From Massilia putida (GTDB taxonomy: Bacteria > Pseudomonadota > Gammaproteobacteria > Burkholderiales > Burkholderiaceae_D), in contig NZ_CP019038.1 of assembly GCF_001941825.1 (NCBI RefSeq), positions 5,766,001 to 5,830,000 on the forward strand: DNA of 64,000 bases. Direction: 5' to 3'. Below are positions 9,800-18,334 of this stretch, piece after piece. The position numbers were made by a program, and so were the translations under genes. Each line of letters starts with the position of its first letter. Position 1 is the stretch's first letter. Under the pieces are notes generated by a model. That model was given only the letters and a program-made list of their open reading frames with translations, did not search any database and had not been told where the DNA came from.

Positions 9800-9830
9800 A
9801 CTAAATTATACAACTAATTTCAAATTTAGT
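9800..9830 (-). promoter_or_regulatory. Inverted repeat over a TATAAT box upstream of the HTH gene
   Basis: Perfect 8-bp arms ACTAAATT (9800-9807) and AATTTAGT (9823-9830) are separated by 15 bp. On the minus strand a perfect TATAAT (9810 to 9805) overlaps the proximal arm, about 80 bp before the HTH start codon. The arrangement suits a repressor operator covering a promoter, plausibly bound by the neighbouring HTH protein. This is inference. Confidence 0.45.
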
Positions 9831-10172
9831 ACTCAAGAGCAATAAATTTCGGTGGCTTTCGTTGAGTTCGTTGTCCCATCGCAACAATAGCCGCAATGCA
9901 ATTCTCTCACAAACTCACCGGAGGGGATAATTGTTTTTTGTTTAAAATTAAGTGTAAAGCAATTATCGATGCGCCGCCGCACGTTTAGGAATTGAATGGT
10001 GGAATGACAATTTGAGAGGGGGTATCGAGGAATACCTACAGTTTCCTAGAAGAACTGCAAAACGGAAACCGTGGTACACCCCGGGAGTATAACGTTGTCA
10101 CGACTGCATTAACTCAGCAGTATTTATGACAAGCTTGTTACAAATTGATACAAATTTGTTGGTTCTGAGCAG
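9831..10172. other. AT-rich intergenic region without a gene
   Basis: About 340 bp between the HTH gene's promoter and the 3' end of mltB. It is strikingly AT-rich for this genome, especially 9930-9970 and 10110-10160. I see no credible ORF, tRNA or terminator. It may hold promoter elements of the HTH gene or a small RNA. Confidence 0.5.
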
Positions 10173-11318
10173 CTAAATCCCGCGTGCCAGGCGCACGGCA
10201 CGGCCCAGTTCCACGACCGACATGGCATAAAAATAACTGCGATTGTATTTCGTGATAGCAAAAAAGTTAGCGTTCGCCACCCAATACTCCGTCGGGTCCG
10301 CACCGTTTTGCAAGTCGACGAGACCGTACAGGCGGCCGTCCGGGAGCGCAGTATGCGTCGCGACGCCGGCGCCGTCCAGTTCGGCCGGACGGTAGCGGGC
10401 TTCCAGGCCGCCCAGCAGCGGCTGCCAGGCGAGGCTGGGCGCCACGGCGGCCGGGAACACGGCCGGTCCCGTGTTGGTGCGGTCCCAGCCATGCTGGACG
10501 AGGAAGTTGGCCACGCTGCCGATCGCATCCGCCGCCGAGCCGCGCAGGTCTACGATGCCGTCGCCGTCGAAATCCACGCCATATTTGAGGATATTGCCCG
10601 GCATGAATTGCGGCATGCCGACGGCGCCCGCGAACGAGCCCAGCAGCGAGAACGGGTCGATGTGTTCCTTGCGCGCGAGCAGCAGCGTGTTTTCCAGTTC
10701 GCTGCGGAAGAACGCCATGCGCTCGAGCCGGTTCGGCGCTTCCGGGTAGGCGAAGGCGAGGGTGGTCAGCACGTCGACGACGCGGAAGCGGCCGGTATCG
10801 CGGCCGTAAATCGTTTCCACGCCAAGGATGCCGACGATGATCTCGGCCGGCACGCCATACGTCGCCTCCGCGCGCGCGAGGGTGGCCGCGTTCTCGCCCC
10901 AGAAGCGCACGCCGGCATTGATGCGGATCGGCTCGATGAAGCGGTCGCTGTACGCGCTCCAGTTTTTGGGCTTGCCCGGCGGGGCCGGTTTCACGAGCTG
11001 GACGGCGGAGTCGATGAAGCGCGCGTGCCGGATCACGTCCTCGACCTGGGCGCGATCGAAACCGTCGCGGGCGACCATCTCGTCCTCGAAGTCGCGCACG
11101 GCCTGCCATTCACTGAAATTGACCGTTTCGCCGTCGTAGTCGATGGCGGGGCGGGCGGCGATGGCGGTCGCGGCTTTGCCGGACTTTTTCGCGGCCTTGG
11201 CGGATTTGGCCTTGGCTTTGGCCGTATGGGAATGATGCAGCGAGGATGCGGCGACCGCATCCACCGCTCCCCCGGCGCCGACGGCAAGGGTAAGCAGCAG
11301 TGGAACGAAGGATTTCAT
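10173..11318 (-). CDS. mltB: Lytic murein transglycosylase B
   Basis: This 381-residue exported protein matches MltB-type soluble/membrane-bound lytic transglycosylases. It has a signal peptide (about residues 1-23, ending AVAAS) and a His/Ala/Lys-rich linker. The SLT_2 catalytic domain carries the catalytic Glu in GVETIYGRDTG and the family motifs SFAGAVGMPQFMPGN and KYGVDFDGDGIVDL, with ANFFAITKYNRSYFYAMSVVEL at the end. It cleaves the MurNAc-GlcNAc bond to form 1,6-anhydroMurNAc. The start codon overlaps the stop of the upstream transglutaminase gene by 4 bp (ATGA), so it is the last cistron of the moxR operon. Confidence 0.9.
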   Translation of the reverse strand: MKSFVPLLLTLAVGAGGAVDAVAASSLHHSHTAKAKAKSAKAAKKSGKAATAIAARPAIDYDGETVNFSEWQAVRDFEDEMVARDGFDRAQVEDVIRHARFIDSAVQLVKPAPPGKPKNWSAYSDRFIEPIRINAGVRFWGENAATLARAEATYGVPAEIIVGILGVETIYGRDTGRFRVVDVLTTLAFAYPEAPNRLERMAFFRSELENTLLLARKEHIDPFSLLGSFAGAVGMPQFMPGNILKYGVDFDGDGIVDLRGSAADAIGSVANFLVQHGWDRTNTGPAVFPAAVAPSLAWQPLLGGLEARYRPAELDGAGVATHTALPDGRLYGLVDLQNGADPTEYWVANANFFAITKYNRSYFYAMSVVELGRAVRLARGI

Positions 11319-13306
11319 CGAACTCGGGACAGCAAATCTCTCAGGGTAGACAGGAGGCCGGTGCCCGGACTCTGCGGTCCGTAGCGGTAAGCGCTGTAGC
11401 GCCGCAGGAACTCGGTCGCTGCCGCGCTCTGCTCGGGCGTCAGACCGGCGTCGGCAAAGGATCGAGCTTCAATACGGCTGGCGTACGCGGTCGGCCCTTC
11501 GTCCGGCGCACGCGGCAGGCCAAGCTGGCCGAGGCGCTGGCACAGGACCGAGTATAGCGCATCGGCAGGATCGGTTTTCTGCCGTAACGAGAATTTTCTG
11601 ACCAGAAACAACACGAGGCAGAGCATGCCGATCAGCGCCAGGCTTTGCCAATGGGACAATCCTTCTTGCAAGCGTTGCACGAGATTCTGCTGGCGCTGCG
11701 GCGTGTAATTCAGCACCCACTGGTTCCAGCCATTGTTGACCGCGCCGAACATGTAACGGATGCGGCCCAGTAGCGAATCCGGATCGGGCTGCAGCAGCCG
11801 GCCCAGGCCTTCGAGACCGAACGGCGCCGGGGCCGGCAGCGCCCGCGCGAGGCTGCGCCGGACGCGTTCCGGCGCCACGGCCGCCGTCGGGTCGACGCGC
11901 ACCCAGCCTTGACGCGGCAGCCAGACTTCGGCCCACGCATGCGCATCGGACTGGCGCACGGTCAGATAGCCGTCGAGCGGATTCAGGTCGCCGCCCTGGT
12001 AGCCCGTGACGACGCGCGCCGGCACGCCGGCCGCGCGCATCAGGAACACGAAGGCGCCGGCGTAGTGCTCGCAAAAGCCGGCGCGTGTGCCGTACAGGAA
12101 GTCGTCGACGGCGTCCGGCCCCGGCAGCAGCGGCGGCTGCAGGGTGTAGACGAAGCCGCCTTGCGAAAACTCGCGCAGCACGGCCGCCACGCGCCGCGCC
12201 GGATCGGGCTCGTTGGCTGTCGCCTGGCCCTCGGCCCGCGCCCGCGGATTGATCCCGTAGGGCAGCGTCAGCCATTGGCCGTCGACGGGCGATGCCTCCG
12301 GCTGCAGGTTGTAGTGCACGTAGGAGACGAGGTCGTAGCGCACGCGCTCCGCGATCGGGGCCAGCGTCTGGATCTCCAGCTCGCCGGACAGCGCCACGTC
12401 ATGGCCCGGCACGGCGGGCAGGGCGCGCGGCATCTCGAGGGCGAACAGCCAGCGCGTGTTCGACGGTTCCAGGGTGACCTGGTAACCGAGCGGTTTGCCG
12501 CCCACGGACAGCGACAGCGGCTGCGGGCGCACGTGGCGCGACGGCCGGATGCGGGTCCAGGTGCGGCCGTCGTAGCTGCCCAGCACCGGGCCGCGCCAGT
12601 ACAGCTGCGGTTGCGGCGGAGGCGCGCCATCGAATTTCACGCGGAACGCGACGTCCTCGGACTGCGCCAGGTTCGACATCTGGCCGGGAGACATCGTGTC
12701 CGACAGGCCGCTCCTGGCACTGTGCGCATCGTCCGGCATGCCCCACAGCGGGCCTTCGACGCGGGGGAACAGGACGAATGCCGCGCCCGCCAGCGGCAGC
12801 GCCAGGCCCAGCAGTTTGGCGCCCATCCACAGGCGCGTGCGCAGCGGCGGGACCGCGCCCGTCAGCTGGAACGACAGCTGCGTCGCGAGCAGGGCCACGA
12901 GCGACACGAGCATCAGCAGCGCCGTCGGGATCGTCTGCGAATAAAAGAAGTTGGTGAGCACGAGGAAATAGCATAGGAACACGACGACGAACAGGTCGCG
13001 CCGCGCGTGCATTTCCAGCATCTTGAAGGCGACGAGCAGCACGAGCATGGCGACGCCCGCATCGCGTCCCAACAAGGTGTGATAGCTGTGCAGCACCCCG
13101 AACATCGCGGCCGCGGCGATCGGCACGAGGATGACGTTCGACGGCATGCGCCGGCCCAGCAGCGTGACCCCGGCGCGCCAGGCCAGCGTCGCGCCGCACA
13201 GCAGGCTTACCCACGGCGGCAGGTGGGCCGCGTGCGGCACCAGTACGAGCAGGCTGCTGGCGATCAGGAGCAGCGTATCCTGCTTGTCGCGTGACAGCGG
13301 CGTCAT
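11315..13306 (-). CDS. tgpA: TgpA-type membrane transglutaminase (DUF3488/DUF4129)
   Basis: This 663-residue protein has about five N-terminal membrane helices (residues 10-165) and a periplasmic transglutaminase-like core. The catalytic Cys is in TRAGFCEHYAGAFVFLM, the His in SDAHAWAEVWL and the Asp in GWVRVDPTAAV. One more transmembrane helix (LALIGMLCLVLFLV) and a cytoplasmic DUF4129-like tail follow. This is the TgpA architecture, essential in Pseudomonas aeruginosa and of unclear substrate. The true start is 13306, overlapping the DUF58 stop by 4 bp; the much longer open frame upstream is a GC-driven shadow of the next two genes. Confidence 0.88.
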   Translation of the reverse strand: MTPLSRDKQDTLLLIASSLLVLVPHAAHLPPWVSLLCGATLAWRAGVTLLGRRMPSNVILVPIAAAAMFGVLHSYHTLLGRDAGVAMLVLLVAFKMLEMHARRDLFVVVFLCYFLVLTNFFYSQTIPTALLMLVSLVALLATQLSFQLTGAVPPLRTRLWMGAKLLGLALPLAGAAFVLFPRVEGPLWGMPDDAHSARSGLSDTMSPGQMSNLAQSEDVAFRVKFDGAPPPQPQLYWRGPVLGSYDGRTWTRIRPSRHVRPQPLSLSVGGKPLGYQVTLEPSNTRWLFALEMPRALPAVPGHDVALSGELEIQTLAPIAERVRYDLVSYVHYNLQPEASPVDGQWLTLPYGINPRARAEGQATANEPDPARRVAAVLREFSQGGFVYTLQPPLLPGPDAVDDFLYGTRAGFCEHYAGAFVFLMRAAGVPARVVTGYQGGDLNPLDGYLTVRQSDAHAWAEVWLPRQGWVRVDPTAAVAPERVRRSLARALPAPAPFGLEGLGRLLQPDPDSLLGRIRYMFGAVNNGWNQWVLNYTPQRQQNLVQRLQEGLSHWQSLALIGMLCLVLFLVRKFSLRQKTDPADALYSVLCQRLGQLGLPRAPDEGPTAYASRIEARSFADAGLTPEQSAAATEFLRRYSAYRYGPQSPGTGLLSTLRDLLSRVR

Positions 13307-14334
13307 GCCGTGCCCTCCGGCAGACCGTACAGCGCCAACGCGCGCAGGCAGGCCGCCTGGTGCGCCGCGCCGAGGGCGGAATCGTAGCGGATCCGGCCGA
13401 GCCGGAACGCGTAGGGCAGGGCGCGCTGCTCCGCCTCCAGGACCCAGCGGGCCATGCGCGCGAGGCGCAGCTCTTCGTCGAGCCGCGGGGGCAGCGCGTC
13501 GAAGTCGAGCACGAGCTCGTCGACGGTGCCGCCCTCGAAGTGTTTCGTGACGAGCTGGCCGCCCAGTGCCGGATCGAGGCGCGCGATCTGGCGCCACGCG
13601 AGGTAGCGCATCGGGTCGCCCGGCTGGTAGCTGCGCACGCCCGCGAAATCGTCGCTGCCCGTGCTGCCCACGCCGTCGGGGCTGGGGCGCCCGGTCATCG
13701 GCAGCGGTGGCGCGTCCTGCTCGGGGAACGGATAGACGAGGGCGCGGCTGTCCGGCTGCCACCAGCTCCAGGCGCGGAACAGGCCCAGCGGGAAGCGCGT
13801 GGACAGGCGCACGCGCGGCGGCCGCATCCATCCGCGCGTGCGCGTCGGCGTGCGCAACACCAGCGTCGTGCTGCCGCCGGCCGTCACGTCGACGGCCTGG
13901 CGCGGTTCCCGCTCGTGCTCGAAATCGATCCAGACGGCGTAGCGGGGCAGGCGCGTGGGATTCTCGACGCGCAACTCGAACGGCGCGTCCTCGCCGGCGA
14001 ACACGTCGGGCGCGCGGCCGGGGCTGAGCACGAGGCCGGCCAGGTTGCGCGTCGTCTGCACCATGTCGACGAGGGCGCAGGCGCCGGCGACGAACGTCAG
14101 GCCGAAGCCGAGGCCGAGGCTGTAGTTGATGGAACCGACCAGCAGCACGAGCAGCAACGCGCAGAAGCCGAGCCCGGCGCGCGTGGGCAGGATGTAGACG
14201 CGCCGCTGGCTCAGCAGCACGCTGCCCGTGTCGCGCGCCGTCGCCTTCGTGCGCCACAGCGCGCGCTTGCGGTGCAGCCAGCGCATCGGCCAACCCTTGG
14301 GCCGTGCCATCGCTGGATCGGCAAGTCCGGCCAT
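13303..14334 (-). CDS. DUF58 domain protein of the MoxR operon
   Basis: This ~343-residue protein has two N-terminal transmembrane helices (GLGFCALLLVLLVGSINYSLGLGFGLTFVAG) and a DUF58/von Willebrand-like region, with the hallmark GSTGSDDFAGVRSYQPGDPMRYLAWRQIAR. DUF58 proteins are regularly encoded between a MoxR ATPase and a transglutaminase, and are thought to work with the ATPase as a chaperone-like pair. I place the start at 14334, where TGATG overlaps the moxR stop by 1 bp; 14310 or 14286 are possible alternatives, and conservation probably begins near MRWLHRKRALW. Confidence 0.85.
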   Translation of the reverse strand: MAGLADPAMARPKGWPMRWLHRKRALWRTKATARDTGSVLLSQRRVYILPTRAGLGFCALLLVLLVGSINYSLGLGFGLTFVAGACALVDMVQTTRNLAGLVLSPGRAPDVFAGEDAPFELRVENPTRLPRYAVWIDFEHEREPRQAVDVTAGGSTTLVLRTPTRTRGWMRPPRVRLSTRFPLGLFRAWSWWQPDSRALVYPFPEQDAPPLPMTGRPSPDGVGSTGSDDFAGVRSYQPGDPMRYLAWRQIARLDPALGGQLVTKHFEGGTVDELVLDFDALPPRLDEELRLARMARWVLEAEQRALPYAFRLGRIRYDSALGAAHQAACLRALALYGLPEGTA

Positions 14335-15254
14335 CAGACCGGGACCGACTTCTGCAACTGCAGCACGAGGTCGCGGCTGGCCATCGCCACGCCCTGCGCG
14401 GACCGCAGCGGCCGCAGGCGGTGCGCGCACACGGGGACGAGCAGGGCCTGCACGTCTTCCGGGATCACGTGGTCGCGCCCTTCCAGCGCGGCCCACGCGC
14501 GCGCCGCCTGCAGCAGGGCCAGCGTCGCGCGCGGCGACAGCCCTTCCGCGAACAGCTTGCCCGAGCGCGACGCCTGCGCGAGGGCCTGCAAATAGTCGAT
14601 GAGCTTGTCGGACGCGTGGATCGCGCGCAGCGAGCGCTGGGCATCCATGAGTTCCTCCGGCCGCATCACGGGGGCAATCGACTTGAGCATCGCGCGCCGG
14701 TCCTCGCCCATCAGCAGGGCGCGCTCGGCGGCGGGGTCCGGATAGCCCAGCGACAGGCACATCAGGAAGCGGTCGAGCTGCGATTCCGGCAGGGGGAACG
14801 TGCCAACCTGGTGCGCGGGATTCTGCGTCGCGATGACGAAGAAGGGTTCCGGCAGCATACGGGTGACGCCGTCGGCCGTGACCTGGCGCTCTTCCATCGC
14901 TTCGAGCAGGCCCGACTGCGTCTTGGGCGTGGCGCGGTTGATCTCGTCCGCCAGCAGCACCTGGGTGAAGATCGGTCCCGGGTGAAAGACGAAGCCGTTC
15001 TTTTCGCGCTCGTAGACGGAGATGCCGGCCACGTCGGCCGGCAGCAGGTCGCTCGTGAACTGGACGCGGTTGAATTTCAATCCCAGCGCCAGCGCCAGCG
15101 CGTGGGCCAGGGTCGTCTTGCCGACGCCGGGCACGTCGTCGATGAGCAGGTGGCCGCCGGCCAGCAGACAGGTCAGGGCGAGGCGGACCTGCTGGTCCTT
15201 GCCGACCACGATCTGGCTGACCTGGCGCGCGGCGGCGTGCAATTTGTTGAACAT
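14334..15254 (-). CDS. moxR: MoxR-family AAA+ ATPase
   Basis: This 306-residue AAA+ ATPase has Walker A DDVPGVGKTTLAHAL (about residues 44-58), Walker B VLLADEINRATPKTQSGLLEAM, and sensor motif VIATQNPAHQVGTFPLPESQLDRF. MoxR ATPases act as chaperones that mature or insert partner proteins carrying VWA/DUF58 domains. It heads the operon moxR-DUF58-tgpA-mltB, in which every junction overlaps. The start at 15254 (MFNKLHAAARQ) is preferred over 15335 because family homology begins there. Confidence 0.9.
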   Translation of the reverse strand: MFNKLHAAARQVSQIVVGKDQQVRLALTCLLAGGHLLIDDVPGVGKTTLAHALALALGLKFNRVQFTSDLLPADVAGISVYEREKNGFVFHPGPIFTQVLLADEINRATPKTQSGLLEAMEERQVTADGVTRMLPEPFFVIATQNPAHQVGTFPLPESQLDRFLMCLSLGYPDPAAERALLMGEDRRAMLKSIAPVMRPEELMDAQRSLRAIHASDKLIDYLQALAQASRSGKLFAEGLSPRATLALLQAARAWAALEGRDHVIPEDVQALLVPVCAHRLRPLRSAQGVAMASRDLVLQLQKSVPV

Positions 15255-15411
15255 GGATGGCTTCCGATGGTCGTTCAGGGGTGGCGGGGTGCGCAGGCGT
15301 GGTAGATTAGCGTGGTTAGCAATCTCGATATGCACTGCGTCAGCGCCTTTCCCGTCGATTCTATGCGAGAACGGAGGGACTTGCGGTACGGATGAGCATT
15401 AACCAGCAATC

Positions 15412-16344
15412 ATGAGTACAGCCATTTACAGCCACCCGGACTGTTCCCTGCACGAGATGGGCAGCTGGCATCCCGAAACGCCCGAGCGCCTGCGCGCCAT
15501 CGAGGACCAGCTGATCCTCGCGCGCCTGGACGGGCTCGTCGAACACGTGAGCGCGCCGCTGGCCGACGAGGCCGACATCCTGCGCAACCACACGCAGGCC
15601 GCCCTCGACCTCGTGCGCGACAACCTGCCGGCGGCACCCGGCGCACACTATCCGCTCGACGGCGACACGCTGCTGTGCAAGGACAGTTACCGCGCCGCCC
15701 TGCGCGCTGCCGGGGCCGCCGTGGCCGCGACGGACGCCGTCATCGCCGGCACCGTCGACAACGCGTTCTGCGCCGTCCGGCCGCCGGGGCACCACGCGCG
15801 GCCGAATGAACCGATGGGCTTCTGCCTCTTCAACAACGTCGCCATCGCCATGCGCCGTGCGCTCGACGTGCACGGTCTCGACCGCGTCGCCGTCATCGAC
15901 TTCGACGTCCACCACGGCAACGGCACGGCCGAATCGTTCCGCGGCGATCCGCGCGTGCTGATGGCCAGCTTCTTCCAGCACCCGTTTTACCCGTACACCG
16001 ACCCGGAACCTATCACCGCTACGAGTATCAATGTGCCGGTCCCGGCGTACACTGGTGGCGACGTCGTCCGCAAGCTCGTCGCCGAACAATGGCTGCCCGC
16101 GCTGCACGCGTTCCGCCCGCAGATGATCTTCATCTCGGCCGGCTTCGACGCCCACAAGGAAGACGATATGGGCGGCATGGCGCTGGTTGAGGCGGACTAC
16201 GCGTGGATCACGCACCGGGTCGCCGACATCGCGCGGCAGTACGCGGGCGGACGCATCGTCAGCTGCCTCGAAGGCGGCTATGCGCTGTCGGCGTTGGGAC
16301 GCAGTGTCGTGGCTCACATCAAAGCCCTCGCGGAACTCGACTGA
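15412..16344 (+). CDS. Histone deacetylase family protein
   Basis: This 310-residue arginase/deacetylase-fold enzyme of the class II HDAC/acetoin-utilisation/acetylpolyamine amidohydrolase family has the zinc-site motifs RPPGHHARPNEPMGFCLFNN (tandem catalytic His) and VIDFDVHHGNGTAESF, plus SAGFDAHKEDDMGGM and the C-terminal CLEGGYALSALGRS. It hydrolyses an acetyl-lysine or acetylpolyamine amide; the bacterial substrate cannot be read from sequence. It is divergent from moxR with a 157-bp gap and shows only a weak Shine-Dalgarno. Confidence 0.9.
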   Translation: MSTAIYSHPDCSLHEMGSWHPETPERLRAIEDQLILARLDGLVEHVSAPLADEADILRNHTQAALDLVRDNLPAAPGAHYPLDGDTLLCKDSYRAALRAAGAAVAATDAVIAGTVDNAFCAVRPPGHHARPNEPMGFCLFNNVAIAMRRALDVHGLDRVAVIDFDVHHGNGTAESFRGDPRVLMASFFQHPFYPYTDPEPITATSINVPVPAYTGGDVVRKLVAEQWLPALHAFRPQMIFISAGFDAHKEDDMGGMALVEADYAWITHRVADIARQYAGGRIVSCLEGGYALSALGRSVVAHIKALAELD

Positions 16345-16407
16345 ACCCGCGAACTCGCGCAGCGCAGCAGTATCTAATTTCCACGTTATCGATGAGTGGA
16401 GGGATTG

Positions 16408-17295
16408 ATGAGAACGCTGCGTTGCTTTGTGGCGCTATGCCTGCTGGCGTGCGCCGGCCTGGCGTCGGCGACCAATTACACCTTGTGGATCAACGGCCGC
16501 AAGGGCGGCGGCGCGGTCGGCAACTACGCCGACTTCGCTTATTGGGGGCCGGCCGCGATGGACGCCGGCGTCAACAAGAAGGCCGTCAACTGGGACGGCC
16601 GCAGCAGCATCGCCTCCCAGAGCGGCATCCTGCGCAACGCCCTCGACTGCTTCTGCACGGGCGCCAACTGGTGCTACATCGCCACGCACAGCGCGGGTGA
16701 CCTGCTCATCGGCTACACGCTCGCGAACTACGGCGGCTCGACGCGCGTGAAGAAGAACGCCCGGCCGAACGCCTCGGGCGTGTGCGGCAACGCCGACGGA
16801 TCGATGGGGGCCACTGGGCAGACCGGCTGGAACATCAAGTGGATCGCGTCGGCCGCCGGCTCGGGCGGTGGCTCGGAACTCGCGGACATCGGCGCCTGGA
16901 CCACGTCCGAGCCGCTCGTGCAGGACCTGCGGGTCCGTACCGCACGCGCCATGTACAACCACAACGACACGCGCGGCATCTGGTTCTGGATGTACGCCGG
17001 CGCCGACGGCGGCCTGACGTCGGTCTTCCTGCCTGGGCAGGACGATGGGGTCGAGGCCTACCACAGCGCGGGCGCCGTCGCCGGCTCGGCGGGCGGGTCG
17101 TATTGCAACCCGCGCGACTGGTTCTGCCATGTGCTGACCCTGGGGCCCGACCCGGCCGAGGGCGGCCATGCCAAGTGGGCCAACCACTGGGTGGCCTTCC
17201 GCGACGACGGCGAGAACTACCACCATTACACGGACGGGAACTGGGGCGGCATCGTCGCCGTCATGCGGGCGGCGGTCGCGGTGAACGCGCGTTGA
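16408..17295 (+). CDS. Secreted hydrolase-like protein, paralogue 1 of a tandem pair
   Basis: This 295-residue protein has a signal peptide cleaved after ASA (about residue 21) and no family I can name. A candidate nucleophile elbow THSAGD (Ser95) sits after a predicted helix and a strand (NWCYIATHSAGDLLIGY), as in alpha/beta hydrolases. The oxyanion candidate is WINGRKGGG. Conserved Asp (NHNDTRGIWF) and His (FRDDGENYHHYTDGNW) candidates are also present in the paralogue. At least six cysteines are shared, suggesting disulfides. GGAGGG precedes the ATG at 16408, which decides the start. It is followed 163 bp later by the paralogue at 17459. Enzymatic activity is inference. Confidence 0.7.
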   Translation: MRTLRCFVALCLLACAGLASATNYTLWINGRKGGGAVGNYADFAYWGPAAMDAGVNKKAVNWDGRSSIASQSGILRNALDCFCTGANWCYIATHSAGDLLIGYTLANYGGSTRVKKNARPNASGVCGNADGSMGATGQTGWNIKWIASAAGSGGGSELADIGAWTTSEPLVQDLRVRTARAMYNHNDTRGIWFWMYAGADGGLTSVFLPGQDDGVEAYHSAGAVAGSAGGSYCNPRDWFCHVLTLGPDPAEGGHAKWANHWVAFRDDGENYHHYTDGNWGGIVAVMRAAVAVNAR

Positions 17296-17458
17296 ACATG
17301 GACGCGCGGGCCATCACTCTGGCTCGCGCGGCAATTGACACACTTGGGGACCCTCTCTACAGTCGACTCGGCCGTAAGCCACGGCGACCTCATCAGTTCG
17401 GCACCGGCACGGCGCACGGCGACACCATCCAACGACGACAAGCATGGAGGAGAGGGAG

Positions 17459-18334
17459 ATGACACTGATGCGCTGGCTGACGGCGCTGTGCCTGCTCGGA
17501 ATTACCGGGTTCGCATCGGCGACGAATTACACGCTGTGGATCAACGGCCGCACGGGCGGCGGCACGATCGGCGACTACAACAGCTTCACGTACTGGGGCC
17601 CGTCTTCCACGGCGGCGGGCGTCAACAAGAAGGCCGTCAACTGGGACGGCTACAACACCATCGCATCGCAGAACTACCACATCCGCGACGCCCTCGACTG
17701 CTTCTGCACCGGCAGCAACTGGTGCTATATCGCGACCCACAGCGCGGGCGACCTCATGATGGGCTACACGCTCGCGAACTACGGCGGCTCGGCGCGCATG
17801 AAGAAGAACGCGGCGCCGAACTCGTCGGGCGTATGCGGCAACAGCGACGGTACGTCGCAGACCGGCTGGAACATCAAATGGGTGCGCGCCGCGTCCGGCG
17901 CGGGCGGCGGCTCCGAGCTGGCCGATTACGGATCGTGGGCTACCTCCGACCCGCTGACGCAAGACCTCAAGACGACGACCGCGCGCGCCATGTACAACCA
18001 CAACGATACGCGCGGCATCTGGTTCTACATGTACGCGGGCGCCAAGGGCACCGCGTATTCCGGCATCCTGCCCGGCCAGGATGACGAAGCCGTCGCGTAC
18101 CACAGCTCCGGCGGCGTGTCCGGCAGTTCCGGCGGCGCGTACTGCAACCCCAGCGACTGGTTCTGCAACGACCTGACGCTCGGAACTAACGCCAACGAGG
18201 GCGGCAGTACGAAGTGGAGTTATCACTCCGTGTCCTTCCGCGACGACGGCGAAGCCTACAACCATTACACGAACGGTAATTGGGAAGGCATCGTGTCCGT
18301 CGTGCGCAGTGCGATGGTGAACAGTGCCCTCTAG
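17459..18334 (+). CDS. Secreted hydrolase-like protein, paralogue 2
   Basis: This 291-residue secreted protein is alignable over its whole length with the gene at 16408 (identical THSAGD elbow at Ser95, same Cys pattern, same NHNDTRGIWF and FRDDGE blocks). The pair therefore arose by tandem duplication. A strong purine-rich Shine-Dalgarno (GAGGAGAGGG) lies before the ATG at 17459. Its 3' end overlaps the next gene by 11 bp, so the second paralogue and the anchored protein are probably translated from one mRNA. Function unknown; exported alpha/beta-hydrolase-like enzyme is my best reading. Confidence 0.7.
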   Translation: MTLMRWLTALCLLGITGFASATNYTLWINGRTGGGTIGDYNSFTYWGPSSTAAGVNKKAVNWDGYNTIASQNYHIRDALDCFCTGSNWCYIATHSAGDLMMGYTLANYGGSARMKKNAAPNSSGVCGNSDGTSQTGWNIKWVRAASGAGGGSELADYGSWATSDPLTQDLKTTTARAMYNHNDTRGIWFYMYAGAKGTAYSGILPGQDDEAVAYHSSGGVSGSSGGAYCNPSDWFCNDLTLGTNANEGGSTKWSYHSVSFRDDGEAYNHYTNGNWEGIVSVVRSAMVNSAL

